From Epiperipatus broadwayi (Eukaryota > Onychophora > Udeonychophora > Euonychophora > Peripatidae), in assembly GCA_028023455.1 (NCBI GenBank), contig JAQFVV010006221.1, forward strand, positions 4,941,011 to 5,005,010: 64,000 nucleotides of DNA. The letters run 5' to 3'. Under the pieces are notes generated by a model. That model did no database searches. It saw nothing but the letters and a program-made list of their open reading frames with translations, and was not told the origin of the DNA. Each line of letters starts with the position of its first letter. The first letter of the stretch is position 1. The translations under genes were made by a program, and so were the position numbers. Below, in pieces: positions 14,301-29,300 of this stretch.

Positions 14301-17300
14301 AAAACTACTAAAAGCACAACTTGAGTAACCAGATATCAGAAGTTGTATTTTTATCTATGAAAAACTATATGGTCCACATAGACCTTATGGATATCTGCAC
14401 AGATCCATAATTTGAACCCAGTTCCTAATAGCTATCTGCCACAGAACCATCATTTGAAATCTCTTAACTGGTTTTGAATGACATTATTAAATGTTACTGT
14501 AATTGGTAAATTTCTTAATAATTTTATCAACTATACTTCACTATGTATCTGATACACAGCTCTAAAGTTTCCGTCACAATGGTCATGTTTACGTATAAAA
14601 CTGTGGTCACACATATATACCTAATTGGGCTAAATGTTTTAGCAATTTTTACTTTTAATATTTGGCCTTTTTTTAATTATTTAAATTTAAACAAGAAAAC
14701 ATAGAAAAAGAATATGATAAATGATTTTTTCCATTTATTTTTCTATAAAATAATAACTAAAAAAAAAAGCTTATGAGTGATTGAAAATCTTGTAATAACA
14801 TTCAATCATAAAAAGTTTAATTCATCAGGAAACAAAGATTGTGCGGTAAAAATAATCTCTATATTTATGAGCAAAAATCACTTAATTCTTTTTTTTTTAA
14901 ACATTAGAATTACTATTACTTTTAAGAAATCATTAGCAAAAATTATGAAAGAAGCTTAGTTTGTCAACCCCACGAGGAGAAATCAATGCTTGAATCAGTT
15001 GAATAACCATTATTCTCTGGTATAAATTTTTCGGTAAACATTAAACCATAAGAATAACAAAAATACTATTTGGAAAAGCTAAAAAGTAAATTTGATTTTT
15101 TTTGATTAGTATAATTTTTGTTAAGAGCGTACAATAAGAGAGTTAAATTATTATGATATTTTTTAATTAGTAATACTTGTGTGTGGAAGAACTTAAAAGA
15201 ATTAAAGCAAATGAAAAAGATAAGCTAAAAGAAAAATATTTCTAGCTAATTAAACATGGCCGAAAACTTGATGAAGAAAATAGAGACTTTGAAGTACATA
15301 AAATTTTAAAAAACTGTATAAGATTGAAAGGCATGTGATCTGACATGCATAAGAAGCCCCTAAAACTGGATATAAAGAAGGATCCGGTTGAAGGAGCGTC
15401 TTGTTCGTTTTATTTCGCTAGTTGGTCTTGGATAACATTTAATATGTCCAAGATCACTCGTCACCGAAGAAGAATTGACAATGTCGCAGTGAACCGGAGC
15501 TCTGAAAACATCAGATCTAATGATGTACCCCAGGAAAAGCCGTGACCAACTGGGAAATGGACCACAAGAACAAGCAAGAACCGAACGGCCGAGCTCATTA
15601 TTACAGAAAACTATGCATAGTTCGCTACAACATTACATTGAATTCACAAAGCTTACCGGTATGTTAGAATAATAACTGATTGTGACCAAGTTAAATAGTT
15701 AAAAAACTACTGTTGAAAATATAGCTATAAAGGTCCGATAGTGACTTTATATTTCTATGTAGAGACTCTTAATTAACCAAGAACTTTTGCTTATTTTAAA
15801 TGATATTGATATTTTCTATATATTTCCACCTAAATTAAATGTTCTCTCCAAAGTATTAAACAATATTTAACCTAGAAATGTTTATTTTGTTGGAGATAAG
15901 AGATTATACTTTTTATCAACTTTTTTTATTGTGCGTTATTAATAGAAGTTATTATTTTTGTTATTAGATTTATTTTAGTGAAATAGGATTTAAGTGTGAG
16001 GTGCCTTTGCCAATATGTTTCAATAGCCAGGGCTAACAATCGAAAAAAAAAATATTAATTCTCATTACTGTGGGAATTACCGTACAAAATAAAAAAAATA
16101 TTATAAAAAGGATCTTTTATTTTTCTTTGTTTACAATTGCGAAAGTGCTGGCGGCATATTTCATGGATTCTTGGAATCCTGGCGCCCATAGGAAATAAAA
16201 TTAAAAGTTGATTTATGTCTATGTTTTAGGTGGTAATCAATTAATAGGCCGGGTGATCAGGAAAATAGCTGTGTTAGATAGAAATACAACACTTTTTCTT
16301 GTTACAGTGGTTGATCAACTGCACTCAAATATATTTGGGCGTATAGTGGTCTAGTAAAACGATGCTTGATACAATGGCGATAACTCGGGCTTGATTTAAA
16401 AACCACGACCTGAAGAAAATCTAAAAAACGGCATAAAATTTAGTATTTAATGTCTTAGCCGGAAAATAAATTATGATTTTTTTGAAAAGAAAAAAATTAT
16501 AAGAAAAAACTAAATAAACCCAATTTAAAATATGAAGATATTTTTTAAACATGTTTAGAAAAAAATATGTATATATTTTTTATATATGTCTAAAAAACAC
16601 GATCGTGGCTGATGTAGACATAAGTCACAAGTATTTGACAGGTAGGCGGTTACTGAAGGGGAATAACATGACGAGTCCTTATCCGCAGTATATGAACATA
16701 AGACTAGATGTTTTAAATGCTCGTCAGACTATTTGTAAGAGATCCCAATAAAGGGGAAGGCGGATCAAGGTTGGACCAAGTTGCTGCAATTTTATGTAAG
16801 ACTCAAACGATGAGCAGCAGCTCGTTTGTGCAGATATTGTGGTAATAGTACACTAAAGCGAATAGGACACAGATGAATGTTGAAATATTTTCCATTCCAA
16901 CCGCGTTAGACCTAAAAAAGTGGGCATTAAAAACCAGGCATTGGCAGTGAATGAGTCTACACAATATATCAACCCAACGCTACAGAAAAAAAAATACGAA
17001 TCTGAATTTAAAAAACTTAAGAATAAAATTAGTGTAAACCCCTATTTTATTCTGTCTCCCAGTATTAGGTGAGCATGTAACATTTATTTATATATGTTAC
17101 AAATATATTGGCATTTAGTAAAAAGCTAAAAAGTAAATTTCGGATTTTTTTTTTGATATTCATAATTTTTGTTGAGAGCGTACAATGAAAGTTAAATTAT
17201 TCTTCGATATTTTTTTAATTAGTAATAACGTAATTGGAGAGAACAAAAGATTCAAAAGCAAGTAAAAATATTTAAAAGAAAAATAACATTAAATTAAACA

Positions 17301-20300
17301 TGGCTGAAAACTTGATAAGAAAATAGAGACTTTAGTACATAAAATTTTAAAAAACTGTATAAGATTAGAAAGGCATGGTACGAGCATGCGCAGAAGCCCT
17401 AAAACTGGATATAAAAAGGAAGGATCCCGGTTGAAGGAGCGTCTTGTTACAAATTTTAATTTACAGCTAGTTGGTCTTGGATAACATTTAAATGTCCAAG
17501 ATCTCGTCTGAAGGATCCGGCAATGTCGCAGTGAACCGGAGCTCCTGAAAACATCAGATCTAATGATGTACCCCAGGAAAAGCCTTCGTGACCAACTGGG
17601 AAATGGACCACAAGAACAACGAAAGAACAGGCTGGCCGAGCTCATTATTCTGAGAGAAACTATCCATAGTTAAACACAACATTCGTAGATTACAAAGCTT
17701 TTGGTTATGTTAAAAAGAATAATAACTGATTAAATAGTTAAATAGTTAAAAAAAAACTACCTGGGTAAATATAGCTATAAGAAGATCCGATGGTGACTTA
17801 TGTTTCTATATGAAAATGTGTTAACAAGAACTTTTTGCTTGTTTAAATGATATTGATATTTTCTATATATTTTTCCACCTAAAATTAAATGTGTTCTCTC
17901 CAAAGTGATAAACAATATTTAACCTAGAAATGTTTTTTATTTTGTTAAGAATAAAAGAGATTATACTTTATCCAACTTTTTTTTTTGTATCGTTATTAAT
18001 GATTATTATTTTGTTATTAGTTATTTTAGTGAAATAGGATTTGCATTGAAATTTTTATTTGCCAATATGTTTCAGCCATTGGAACTAACGATCGATGAAA
18101 AATCGTTAGATTCGTTAGCCCGAGATTACCCGTGCAAAAATGAAAATATTATAAAAAGGATCTTTATATTTTTCTTAGAACTTCCTGATTTCACGAGAAG
18201 TGCTAGCGCGTTATATTCGTGATTCTTAGGAGATCCCCTGGCGCCCATAGGAAATAAAATTAAAAGTTGATTTATGTCTANNNNNNNNNNNNNNNNNNNN
18301 NNNNNNNNNNNNNNNNNNNNNNNNNNNNNNNNNNNNNNNNNNNNNNNNNNNNNNNNNNNNNNNNNNNNNNNNNNNNNNNNNNNNNNNNNNNNNNNNNNNN
18401 NNNNNNNNNNNNNNNNNNNNNNNNNNNNNNNNNNNNNNNNNNNNNNNNNNNNNNNNNNNNNNNNNNNNNNNNNNNNNNNNNNNNNNNNNNNNNNNNNNNN
18501 NNNNNNNNNNNNNNNNNNNNNNNNNNNNNNNNNNNNNNNNNNNNNNNNNNNNNNNNNNNNNNNNNNNNNNNNNNNNNNNNNNNNNNNNNNNNNNNNNNNN
18601 NNNNNNNNNNNNNNNNNNNNNNNNNNNNNNNNNNNNNNNNNNNNNNNNNNNNNNNNNNNNNNNNNNNNNNNNNNNNNNNNNNNNNNNNNNNNNNNNNNNN
18701 NNNNNNNNNNNNNNNNNNNNNNNNNNNNNNNNNNNNNNNNNNNNNNNNNNNNNNNNNNNNNNNNNNNNNNNNNNNNNNNNTATATTGTGACCTTTTATTT
18801 AGGTCCCTAAATTAATAATTCCAAAATTTTAAATGATAATATATCTGGTGTTAAAATTTTACTAAGGTGGTTTTCAATAGAGATTATTTTGAATGTACTG
18901 GGAAATTTAATTGAGTGAAGATAAGATTTCAAACCCAGTCTAGGCTCTGACTAGACTAAAATAACAATTGAAAAGTATTATTATTGTTTGGTAGATAAAT
19001 ACATTGCTATTTTATTAGTTTTGAATAGCAATTGAAATAAATAAATAATTAAATCAAATTGTTAAAGTCTTGTAAAATCAATTATTATTGTAAATTCCTT
19101 AAGCATATTTTTTTTTAGTACTGAACTAGAACTGTCTTAAATAAAAATGGGTAGTTATTAAAAATGAAGACAGAGGGGGTAATACTAATTATGCATACCC
19201 AAAATTATTGGCTTAAAGTCACTCCCAGAGTGCAATATAATAAAAACTATATATGTTCTAACATAGCTGTAGGGGGGTGGACTAATTAAGAAAACAAGAA
19301 CTAAGTAAACACAAACCTCAGCTCTGATTTAAAATAAAAATAAAAAAAAATTAAAAATCAGCAAAATTCTGAAATTAATTGTATGGAAGTAGAATACCTT
19401 GCTGTCTAAAGATGTCTGAATAAGAAATCTCAAAACCTTGCAGTCATTGAAACACCATTCTTCTATGGATTGATAATTCTAAGAAGTTGTATAGAAAGAG
19501 AGGAGAAAAAAATGGGAACCTTATGCATTCTAATTGTTTCTCCAAAATCTCATTTCAAACTCAGGAAATTTCAAGAAATAAGTTTTTACTGTTATATTAT
19601 TTATATAATTAAAATTTCTTCTTTAACAAGAACGCACAAATTATTGATTCATAAACTAAGAAGTTGATAGTGTGTGAATTTCGTGCCTTGCCTTTCTTAT
19701 TGTCTAGCAAAACGATGTTATATACTTGTAAATTAAAATATCAAGTTAAAGATAATAATAATAATAATAATTGGAGATAATATTAAAACAAGTGTGATAT
19801 ATGATATATAGTAAATAAATTTAAAAGTCATTTTGAAATAATCTAACTTTTAATAAAGTAAATATGAAAATATTGTCGTAATGTTATTCTCTATAGTCTG
19901 CAAAATTTTATCGCGCGGGAACCTATGTAATGAAAGAAATAGTCAATTACCAGCTGATTAAAATGCTAAATATGTCAACGTGATAATTGGATAAATTTGT
20001 CTTGATATTAGTAAACAGTTATTATTTTGCCAAAGGAGATATAATAAAATAAATGTTTGCTTTTAAAGTTTTATTGAGAAATATACGTCGTTATAACAAT
20101 GTTTTACAGTATTAGAATATATTCCGTCTGCTTAAATATTGCACACATATATGGAATTGCTGTGCTGAGAGGAATAAAATTCACAAAAAGTTTTAAAAGA
20201 AAAAGGAAAGATAAATATACTAAGTAATAAAAATTCCACTAATTTTTCAGGGAAAAATTATCTTGATTTAAACGTAAATAAATGATTTTATGTGTCATTT

Positions 20301-23300
20301 GAATGCTTACCGAATAAATCAATAAAGATTTTAATAAGTTTGTTTTGAATTATCTAGAGCAAATTAGATAAATTTATTTTTTTAAATCTGCTACAATTAG
20401 AAACGTGGATGTTAATTGCCTGATGAATTATCGCCACGGAAATTCTCAAATAATTTCTACTTTTGGGATAAGTGTTGAATTTTGTTCTATTATACATACA
20501 ACAGGATAATGAAATATATATATATGCTTAATCTAGATTGATTGCTCATCCTAATAACCATTTATATTATTCTAACTCACCAGGATAAATAACTTGGAAT
20601 AGAGTATAAAAGTTAATGGATAAAAATGTACACTTATATATTTTTTTTTATAATTGCTGTTATGTATATCACATACGTGTTGTTTGGGGAAATTTATTTT
20701 AAAACGTATATGTTTTGGTTTTGGCATGAAAAATAAATATATATATTGGGTTAAAGAAAAAGAAAATGTGTAAAATATACACATCTATTTTATGTATATA
20801 GTTTTTTTTTAGTTAAGGGAAAACCGGAAAATAGATATATAGCGTTTATCTAGAGAGTGATAAAATATTTGCTTCTCTCATAGTTTAAAACTAATATTAG
20901 GGTATATTAATAAAAAGGTAAATGTACAGACATTTTATCAAAAATATCTATATTGGCATGACTGAAGTATTTTCTGATATAAAAGAAAATGTGATATAAT
21001 TTTTTTTTATTTTTGTAATTTGCTATAGAAGTGAACGTGTCCACTTTGAATACAAATGCAGTTTGGATCTTTATTGCTTGAATCTGTTGTGCTATCTTTA
21101 ATAAAAATATATTTGTCATTCTAAAATGATTAACAATCATTGGACATAAGTATTTTGGTTTTGGCTGCTAATACATTAATGAGTTTACATTATAAAATGG
21201 AATATGTAGATTATCACTGTTATTGTTGGTATTGTTTTTATCTTGCTATAATTTGAGAATGACTAGTGACAGTTTTTAGTTAATGGGATGTTCCAATTGA
21301 ATGGCATCCAATATATTAATATTTATATGGAGCATAGGCTGATGGAGTCACCTATGGCTAATTTCATGAGAGAAAAGATGGTAGAGTCTGAGCAGTAATT
21401 AAGGCTCATTAGTATAAATAATCCTAAAAAGAAAGGATATCTATGGTTTGAATTCTAGTCTTTTCATGGTGAGGCAAGGCCACACACGTATGTATACCCA
21501 TAGAGAGGTTTAGAATCGGGCCATATATTATTACACAACTGTCATGTTGTTTTATAAAGTCTCCCATCTTAGTGTTAAATTCCCCATGATAATATAGAGA
21601 TAGTTTTTTCCACCGTGTATGGTGAAGTGTAACAGGTCAAAATCATATAGCAAGTATGGAAACAATGTTAAAGCTAGGAACATAGATCTAGCATAGTGGG
21701 TTTTTTTTAATTGAAATAGAGTTTATGATGTTGTGGGATCATCATCAGTTGTTGACAGACCAAACCATGATTTATCAATGATGGTATAAAATTTTAAATA
21801 TTAAAGTAAGAGATGCATACTGGCAGAATGGATTCATTTTTCATCAAATAATGATGTGACAGTAGAATTGTAAGATCAGTTACGTATTCAAAGGTTGAGC
21901 TGTGGACATAGGTAATGCTTAACGAGATCTAGGTGTCTTTGATTTTTGAATGTTTAATCATATTCATTTAATGCACTAAACTTAGTCATTTCAAAGTTAA
22001 ATAAGTTAGTAATTGCACAGAATGTGATAATTGCCCTTATCATATTCTGATAAAAGATAGGGCTTTGGGATAATGCAATACTTTACAATATCGGAATTCT
22101 AAATTTAAATTTTGTGCATATCCTAGAGTTCTAAATATACTGCTATTATGTAATTTAAGTGCTGATGCAGCTTAAATAGGTTTTAGTATCTTATTTTTAA
22201 AAATATGCCAAAGAGTAACAAATGATATTTTGAATATTATTTTCTATTTGGTTGTATCATTTGCTGAGTATATGGTCAAAAGGGATAATAAGTATTTGTC
22301 CCATCCATAAATTATTTTAATAGATTAGTTTTATTTCATGCCATATCTGTAAATTAAAATTTTGTACATAGTGTAAATAAAGTTTGTTGTATTTAAAAAT
22401 TTATGTAGTTGCATGTAGTCTTATTGCTAATTACCACATCTATACACTATTATTGTTATTGCTATCAACCTATCAGAAGATTATAAATTGAAATCATCCT
22501 CAACCAATATAGCACTATTAATTATATTATGCTATATTATAATAATTTTGGTAAGTCTTACAATTTATTGGTACATCTAATGCATTATCACACAATAATT
22601 AAAATGTGAATAACTTGTAGTACAGATTGTTTTAAGTAATATATTAAAATATAAACATAATATTGATTTAATTGATTAGTTCAATCCACAGAGCTGTCAT
22701 TCACTGATCTTGATCACATGGTTTATAATTATGTAAGAAAAGGAATTGGGTAAGTGATTGTGTTTTTTTTAATTATTAAAAAGTCTTTCCCAGTCATAAA
22801 TTTTAAAATTGATATTAGTTATAAAGTTTATTTAGAACTGCTAAGTATAATTCTTAAATTAAGTTTATATTGAGAGCTATTAGGTGCATTATGTTTGGGT
22901 AGTGGTAAAATCCCTCTTACTGACCCAAATATAGTTCATATAATGATTTTGAGTGTTTGAACCCTGAGAAGAATTAGTTGTTAAGTTTTAAGATCGAATT
23001 TAAGTTTCCAATAAAGTTATATCTTGTTAATTATTATAGTTGAACTTACAATAGATTACTTTCACAGTCTATGAAAGTTAGCTAAGCTTTAATATGCAAA
23101 TTTACTTTTGTTGATATAAAATGTATAGTTTGTTTTAATTTTATGATGGATATTCTGGTTGTGTCAAGCTTGAAATCCCTATTTGTATTTAGCTTATCTT
23201 TTTCCCATTTAATCTCATATTAGTTTATAGTTTAAGATTCCAGATCAATCCTTTTATTTATTCATTCTCATCTGACATTAATTCATTATCATAATTGATT

Positions 23301-26300
23301 AATCATACATTAACTTTTATTCTTTTATCATCTTCACTATTCATTAACTCTTATTCTATCATCATCTTAATCATTCATTATTCTCATATCTATTCGTTGT
23401 GTTCTCTTCACTCTTAGACTCATTTCATTCCACTATTCCGTTATTACTTCATTCCATCATCCATTTAGTCATTTACATCATAATTTACGTATCATTTCAT
23501 TTATAAGTTTAATTTCATCATCACTCAAGACATATAATTATTAGTTATTTTATTAGTTTGCTGAATATCAAATTTAACTTATCTCATTTTGTTTATTTCA
23601 GGGCTGGTTTGACCAGAAGTTTTTATCTTTATTAGTCGCCTTGTGATCTTCTTTAGATCGACAGTTTCATGCTAGTTTTATTCAATCCAAGAATCATTTT
23701 GTTAGTTTTGCATTTTTTGTTTCTTCATGCTTAGATTCTTGATTGTGTGAGTACGTTAGGTTCCACAAGAGAATTTAATCACTAAAATGTGCGGTATTAT
23801 TCGTTGATGACCAGCTAGATAAGGAAGCTAGGTTACAGATGCGATTATGGCGCTTGCCAACGTGACATGACCGTTTAGTAGAGGAAGTCTGGCTGTTGCC
23901 AGGTTACAGTTGTGATTATGCTGACCAATGTGGATGGCATGATGATTGGCTGTAGCTAGGATACAGTAGCGATTATGGTGCCTAAAACGTGATATGATTC
24001 ATTTATAGTACAGCGGTCTTTGGGAGAAGGTTACAATATATATTATATAGACAAATCAACACAAAATCTTTATTTATTATAGTAGAGAAATGATAATTGC
24101 ATTGTCTGAAAGGAACATCAATGCTGAAACGAAGTGTATGGTTTTCATGATATCGTAAATTGAAGCCGAGAATCACTAATTTCAAGATACAAGCCCATAT
24201 TATGAGGGTGCGTTAAGTGAACACTTGGACACATTTAGATTTATTTATTATATTGTTCTGGCCCACATAACGTAGTAAATGTATGTGTGTGGCCTGAGGG
24301 GATAAAAAGGCTATATATGGAAATCTAACTAATATAGTTTATTCTTTTCAAAAGCCTTAATCATGAATAAACATACATGAAGATTTCATTATCTAAGTCT
24401 AAAATATAAATATTATTTGAAACCTTAAATCTTTAAATATAAATTATTAAGTTATTACTCCAAAAGATATATATTATTTATAAACATATCATAAACGCAT
24501 GATATACTAATAATAATTATATACCCTAGAATTATACATTAAAAGTTCATCCATAACTTTAAAGCAGTTTCTATTATAGTTTATTTAAAATTCTCAAATG
24601 ACTTATATACAAATGAGGACGATAGAACATTCAATAAGTTCAAAGTAAAAGATATAAAGCTTCTTCTAGTTCTTTCTTATTTTCAGACCTTTGATAGACA
24701 TTTTGTAGTTGTTTGATCCTTTATTCTCCTATTTTCTTGAAGTTTCACGTGCAACATTTTGAGATTAACAATCTTTTTAAACATAATTCTTTATATATAT
24801 ATATTGTTGCTGTTGAGGGTGAAGCATTCTACAGCTCAATTATTACACTAGGACATTGTATAAAGTTGATTTTCAGTCAAGAAGAAATGTGGATTAACCT
24901 ATCATTAATTTTAGAATTTCCAAGAAAGTTATTTTTGTTATACACATTTGTTAAGAATAGATTTCCAGCTATTGCGATTTTAGGATACCAAAATCTATTG
25001 AATTGCTTAACAAATATATTTATACTATTTGTTCTTTTTAAAACAATGTTTACTACAATGAGATATATATATGCTTTCAGGAATTAATGCATCTTTTGTT
25101 ATATGTCTTTACAATTTCTTCAGAAACATTAATTTTAATTTTTTAAAACAATTAAACTTAAAATTATCTTACATAATATTTCAAAAAATTCTTACCATAT
25201 GTACACATTTTATTAAATGTATGAGTAATTGGAAAATATTGTACATACATATTGTACATATACATTTATATATTGGACTATTTTCATCATCTAATATTAA
25301 ATATTGAATGTCATTAGAAAAATTTAACTTTATTTAAATATTCCAATTACATACAACTGTTAACAATAGCACACAGGTTAGTATGGTTACAGCATTATCT
25401 TAAAATACAAGAATCTAAGGATCCAGGTTCGATTGCCATGCTAATACTGTCACTGGTTATGCCAGCAATACCTGAAGAAGAGAGGAAAATAATATCTCTC
25501 AAAATGTTCGCATCTACTAACCTGTGTCCTATTACTAACAGTTGAATGTAATTGAAATATTTAAATAAAGTTAAATTTTTCTAAAGACATTCAATACTTA
25601 ATATTAGATGATGGAAATAGTCCAATATATTAATACAACTAAAATACCATCATCACAAACCTTCAGGAAAACATATATGTAATACAATATATACCTATTT
25701 GCTAATGTTACGAGTTATTCACTTTCTAAAATGTGCACTCTATTAATCAATCAATAGTATTCTCTCCAATAGACAGGTCCAGAGAGTAGTTGCAACATCA
25801 ATTCATCCATTCCATTCTCTTCCTTGCCCATTTCTTCAATTCCATACAAGTCTTCCCATCTCTTATATCATCCAATAATGTCCATCTCTTCCGTCCTGTC
25901 TTTTTATTTCCACTTACCAATCCCTCCAAAACATCTTTCATTAAACTATAATTTCTTCTTAATATATGTCCAATCCAGTTTCTCTTTCTCTCTCTGATAT
26001 TCTCAATCAATCTTCTTTCCTCATTTGTTATTTTACTCGTCCAACTGATTTTTTCCATTCTTCTCCATGTCCACATCTCAAAGGCTTTCAATCGTTTCTT
26101 AATTCTATTACTCAGTGTCCATGTCTCATAACCATACATTAATACACTTCACACATAACATTTAATTAATCTCTTCCTTAATTCTCTTTCCAAAGGTCCA
26201 CAAAATATCTTCTTTCTTTTCACAAATGTCTCTTTTGCCAGTGCTATTCTTCTTTTAACTTCATCTTCATTCTATCATTGTATTTAAATAGCCTTAAAGT

Positions 26301-29300
26301 TTCCTTGTTTTGCTTAGCTTGTCTTTGAAAAGTGAATGCTCTATGCTGTAACAAACCTCCTTTTCTCTAAATCTCAGAAAATAATTAATAAATATAATTA
26401 CATGAAATGATTATATCATTTCAATATTTATATGTATTTTTATAAATATGTATTTATTTATTGTATTCTGCTATATACTTACCCATGTCAAAACAAATGG
26501 AGCAAATTTTAAAATAGGTGGGCCATATTTCAAAGTCCAACTGTTAAAGGCAATGGCAAGCTGCAAAACAAAATTTGATTATTTATTAATATAATACAAT
26601 ATCTATTTTAATAATAAAATAAAAACAAATAATAAATCTGCTTACATAACTTGAAAGAACACATGCAGGAAAGATCGATGTAAATAACATTTTATTACCA
26701 AATAAAAGGATGACACTTAAAATTAATCCAAGCTACAAATATTAATAACAAAATAATATTACTATTACAAGTATTAATTTATATAAATATTTCTATTCAT
26801 ATTTATATTACTAATAAAATTATTAATGACCCAAGCATCAAATTAATCGCAATCAAAAGTTAAAAATATATGAAGAGAAACAAAACATAGTAAACAATAT
26901 TAATTAAAGATGAGAAAAGAGAAATCTTAACAGAAAGAGAATGGCTTTGTAATTTTAAAATGTTTCAGTTTTGACAAAGTTTAATTAATACTTTATTGAA
27001 AGCTTGGAATATGATAAGAGAAGTCTCTAATATGGAATTCTTTGAACAATTTTAAGTTATTTAATTCTATGGGCAGAACAATAATTCTTATTAACTTTAG
27101 GTCCACAAGACAAATAGTTGACTTATAAAATCTCAGTATAAATATTTAGTCATATATTATTGCAAAAAATAAAACAGACAAAGACCTACCATACATGCTT
27201 TCATTCAAATTGAAAATTCATTCAAATAGCCCTAGTGATAAAAAAATAATTTCCGAACTTTTATGTAGACATAGTAACGAATATAAAAATCAGAAACGCA
27301 TGATCAAGTTATATTTAAGAGTAAAAAAAAAAAAAGAAAATAAAAATCTAAATAAGAAAAAAAAATCACATAAACACACTATATTAACGATCCATCTTTA
27401 TATAAGAGATTTGTCTGTTCATTCTTTGCATTGATATGATGAGTCCGTGATTTTATAAACTAACTACTTTGCTGATGATTTAATGCCAATAGGCACCATT
27501 TAATTTATGGTAATCTTTCATTTTTCACATTTATTTTATATATATAGTATATACAGGATCAGTCCCGTATGTGAAGTGGCCTTACAGCTGCCTCATATGG
27601 TGAAATTTCAGATAGACAAAGAAAAAAAGTCTAAGATTTTAAAAAATAATTTGTATTAAATTAATAACAGAAAAATGCCTAAAATAAAAAAAAGGTTTGG
27701 GAATGTTTTTAATAGAAATGATACCTCCCCAACTTCCCTTTCTCTTTAATCAAAAATTGTTCAATTCATAAAAATAAAATTATTTACTCTTAAATTTTCA
27801 TTACTAATATTTTAATTAATAAGTATGTGTTAATAAAAAATATAAACAAAAGAGATAAAAAAAATTACCTAGAAATGGAAGAAGTGCAATAAAAAAAACC
27901 CAATAAATTTGTTTTCTTTTTAAACAGAAAAGACAACAAGAGGGGATAATCCAATGATTTTTATTCTTTTGTTGAAAAAAGTTTTTTATTTGACAATTCA
28001 TTGGAAGCATATCTTCTTACTGTCTGTGATTTAGTAAGCACATTAAAATATGCAAATGAGATAAAATTTAAAGGGAAAATAATTTAATTCAAACTTAATA
28101 ATTGTTTTCAGGATATATACAATTTGATTTTTAATTAACTTAATGATAAATAAAATAAAATCTTCATAAGTAAATAGTTAAAACAGGCAAAACTCTCCAT
28201 ACAGTAGTGCCACTCAGTGCCAACCAGAGTAATCAATGGATTCCAGAAGGCTTGTGCATAAAATCCCTATCTAGTGCCTACTCATCCAATATCCCCAGAC
28301 TAGTTTCTGACTTGTGGCCTTCGTCAGTGAGAAGCTTTGGTTCTGAGACCATTGCACCTAGATCTTAGCATAAGAAATAGTGATCATGTGATGTTTAGTG
28401 GTCTAAGTAAATAGTTATGAGATATTCTATTGAGTATAAGATTCATATAATCACATTCACCATTATAGTTCCATTGTGGAATGAAGGTCTCCAAGTTTAA
28501 TCGTTATTCTGAACCATAACTTCACATCAAACCAGCAAATTGTCTTATCTGATTCATCCACTTCCACATGATTTCTTTCTATCTTTTATCTTCTTTTGGG
28601 AGTTTCAAATTTTAACTATCCATCTATTATCCCCTTTTCTACAATATGTTCAGCCTAGCTCCATTTCAGTATCTTAATTCTTCCAATGATCCCTGTTTCT
28701 TCCCTCATACACGTATTTTATTTTCAAACTATTTTTGTTACTTCTAACTTTTTCTATGTCTTTTACAAACTTTTGGGATCCAATTTGAAATCTTTACTGT
28801 TCATCTATTATCTCCTTTTCTACAATATGGCCAATCTAGCATCAATTCAATACCTTAATTTGTTCAATGATAACTGTTTCCTCTCTCATACACATATTTT
28901 ATTTTCAAACTATTCTCATTATTTCTAACATTTTCTTTGTCTTTTATAATCCTTTGAGATCTAGTTTGAAATCTTAACTGTCTATCTATTACCTCATTTT
29001 CTACACCAGTTCAGTATAATAATTAATTCTTTCAATTATATGTGTTTCTTATTTAATACACGTTTTATTTTCAAGTTATTCTTGTTACTTTTAATATAAG
29101 ATTCTGTATTGGTTTACTGTTAAATAAGTGTTCAAGTCTTAGAACCATGTGTGAAACTGGTAAAACCCATGTATTAACAAATTTCCTTGTCATCACATAG
29201 GCATACCTCCTTTTATATTAAATTATTTATATCAAAAGCATTTGATCCAAGTTTAATTCTATAATTAATTTAATCCATTATATGTTAATAATCTAACGAA

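Noticed and set aside
17289-17645. 118-codon minus-strand open frame
   Set aside because: It is cysteine/serine-rich without domains, and the corresponding frame in the copy at 15300-15600 is broken by indels.
18267-18815. Open frames spanning the N run
   Set aside because: They exist only because N was translated as unknown residues.
24713-25087. 124-codon plus-strand open frame
   Set aside because: Low-complexity hydrophobic translation of AT-rich intron; no motif, splice context or homologue recognised.
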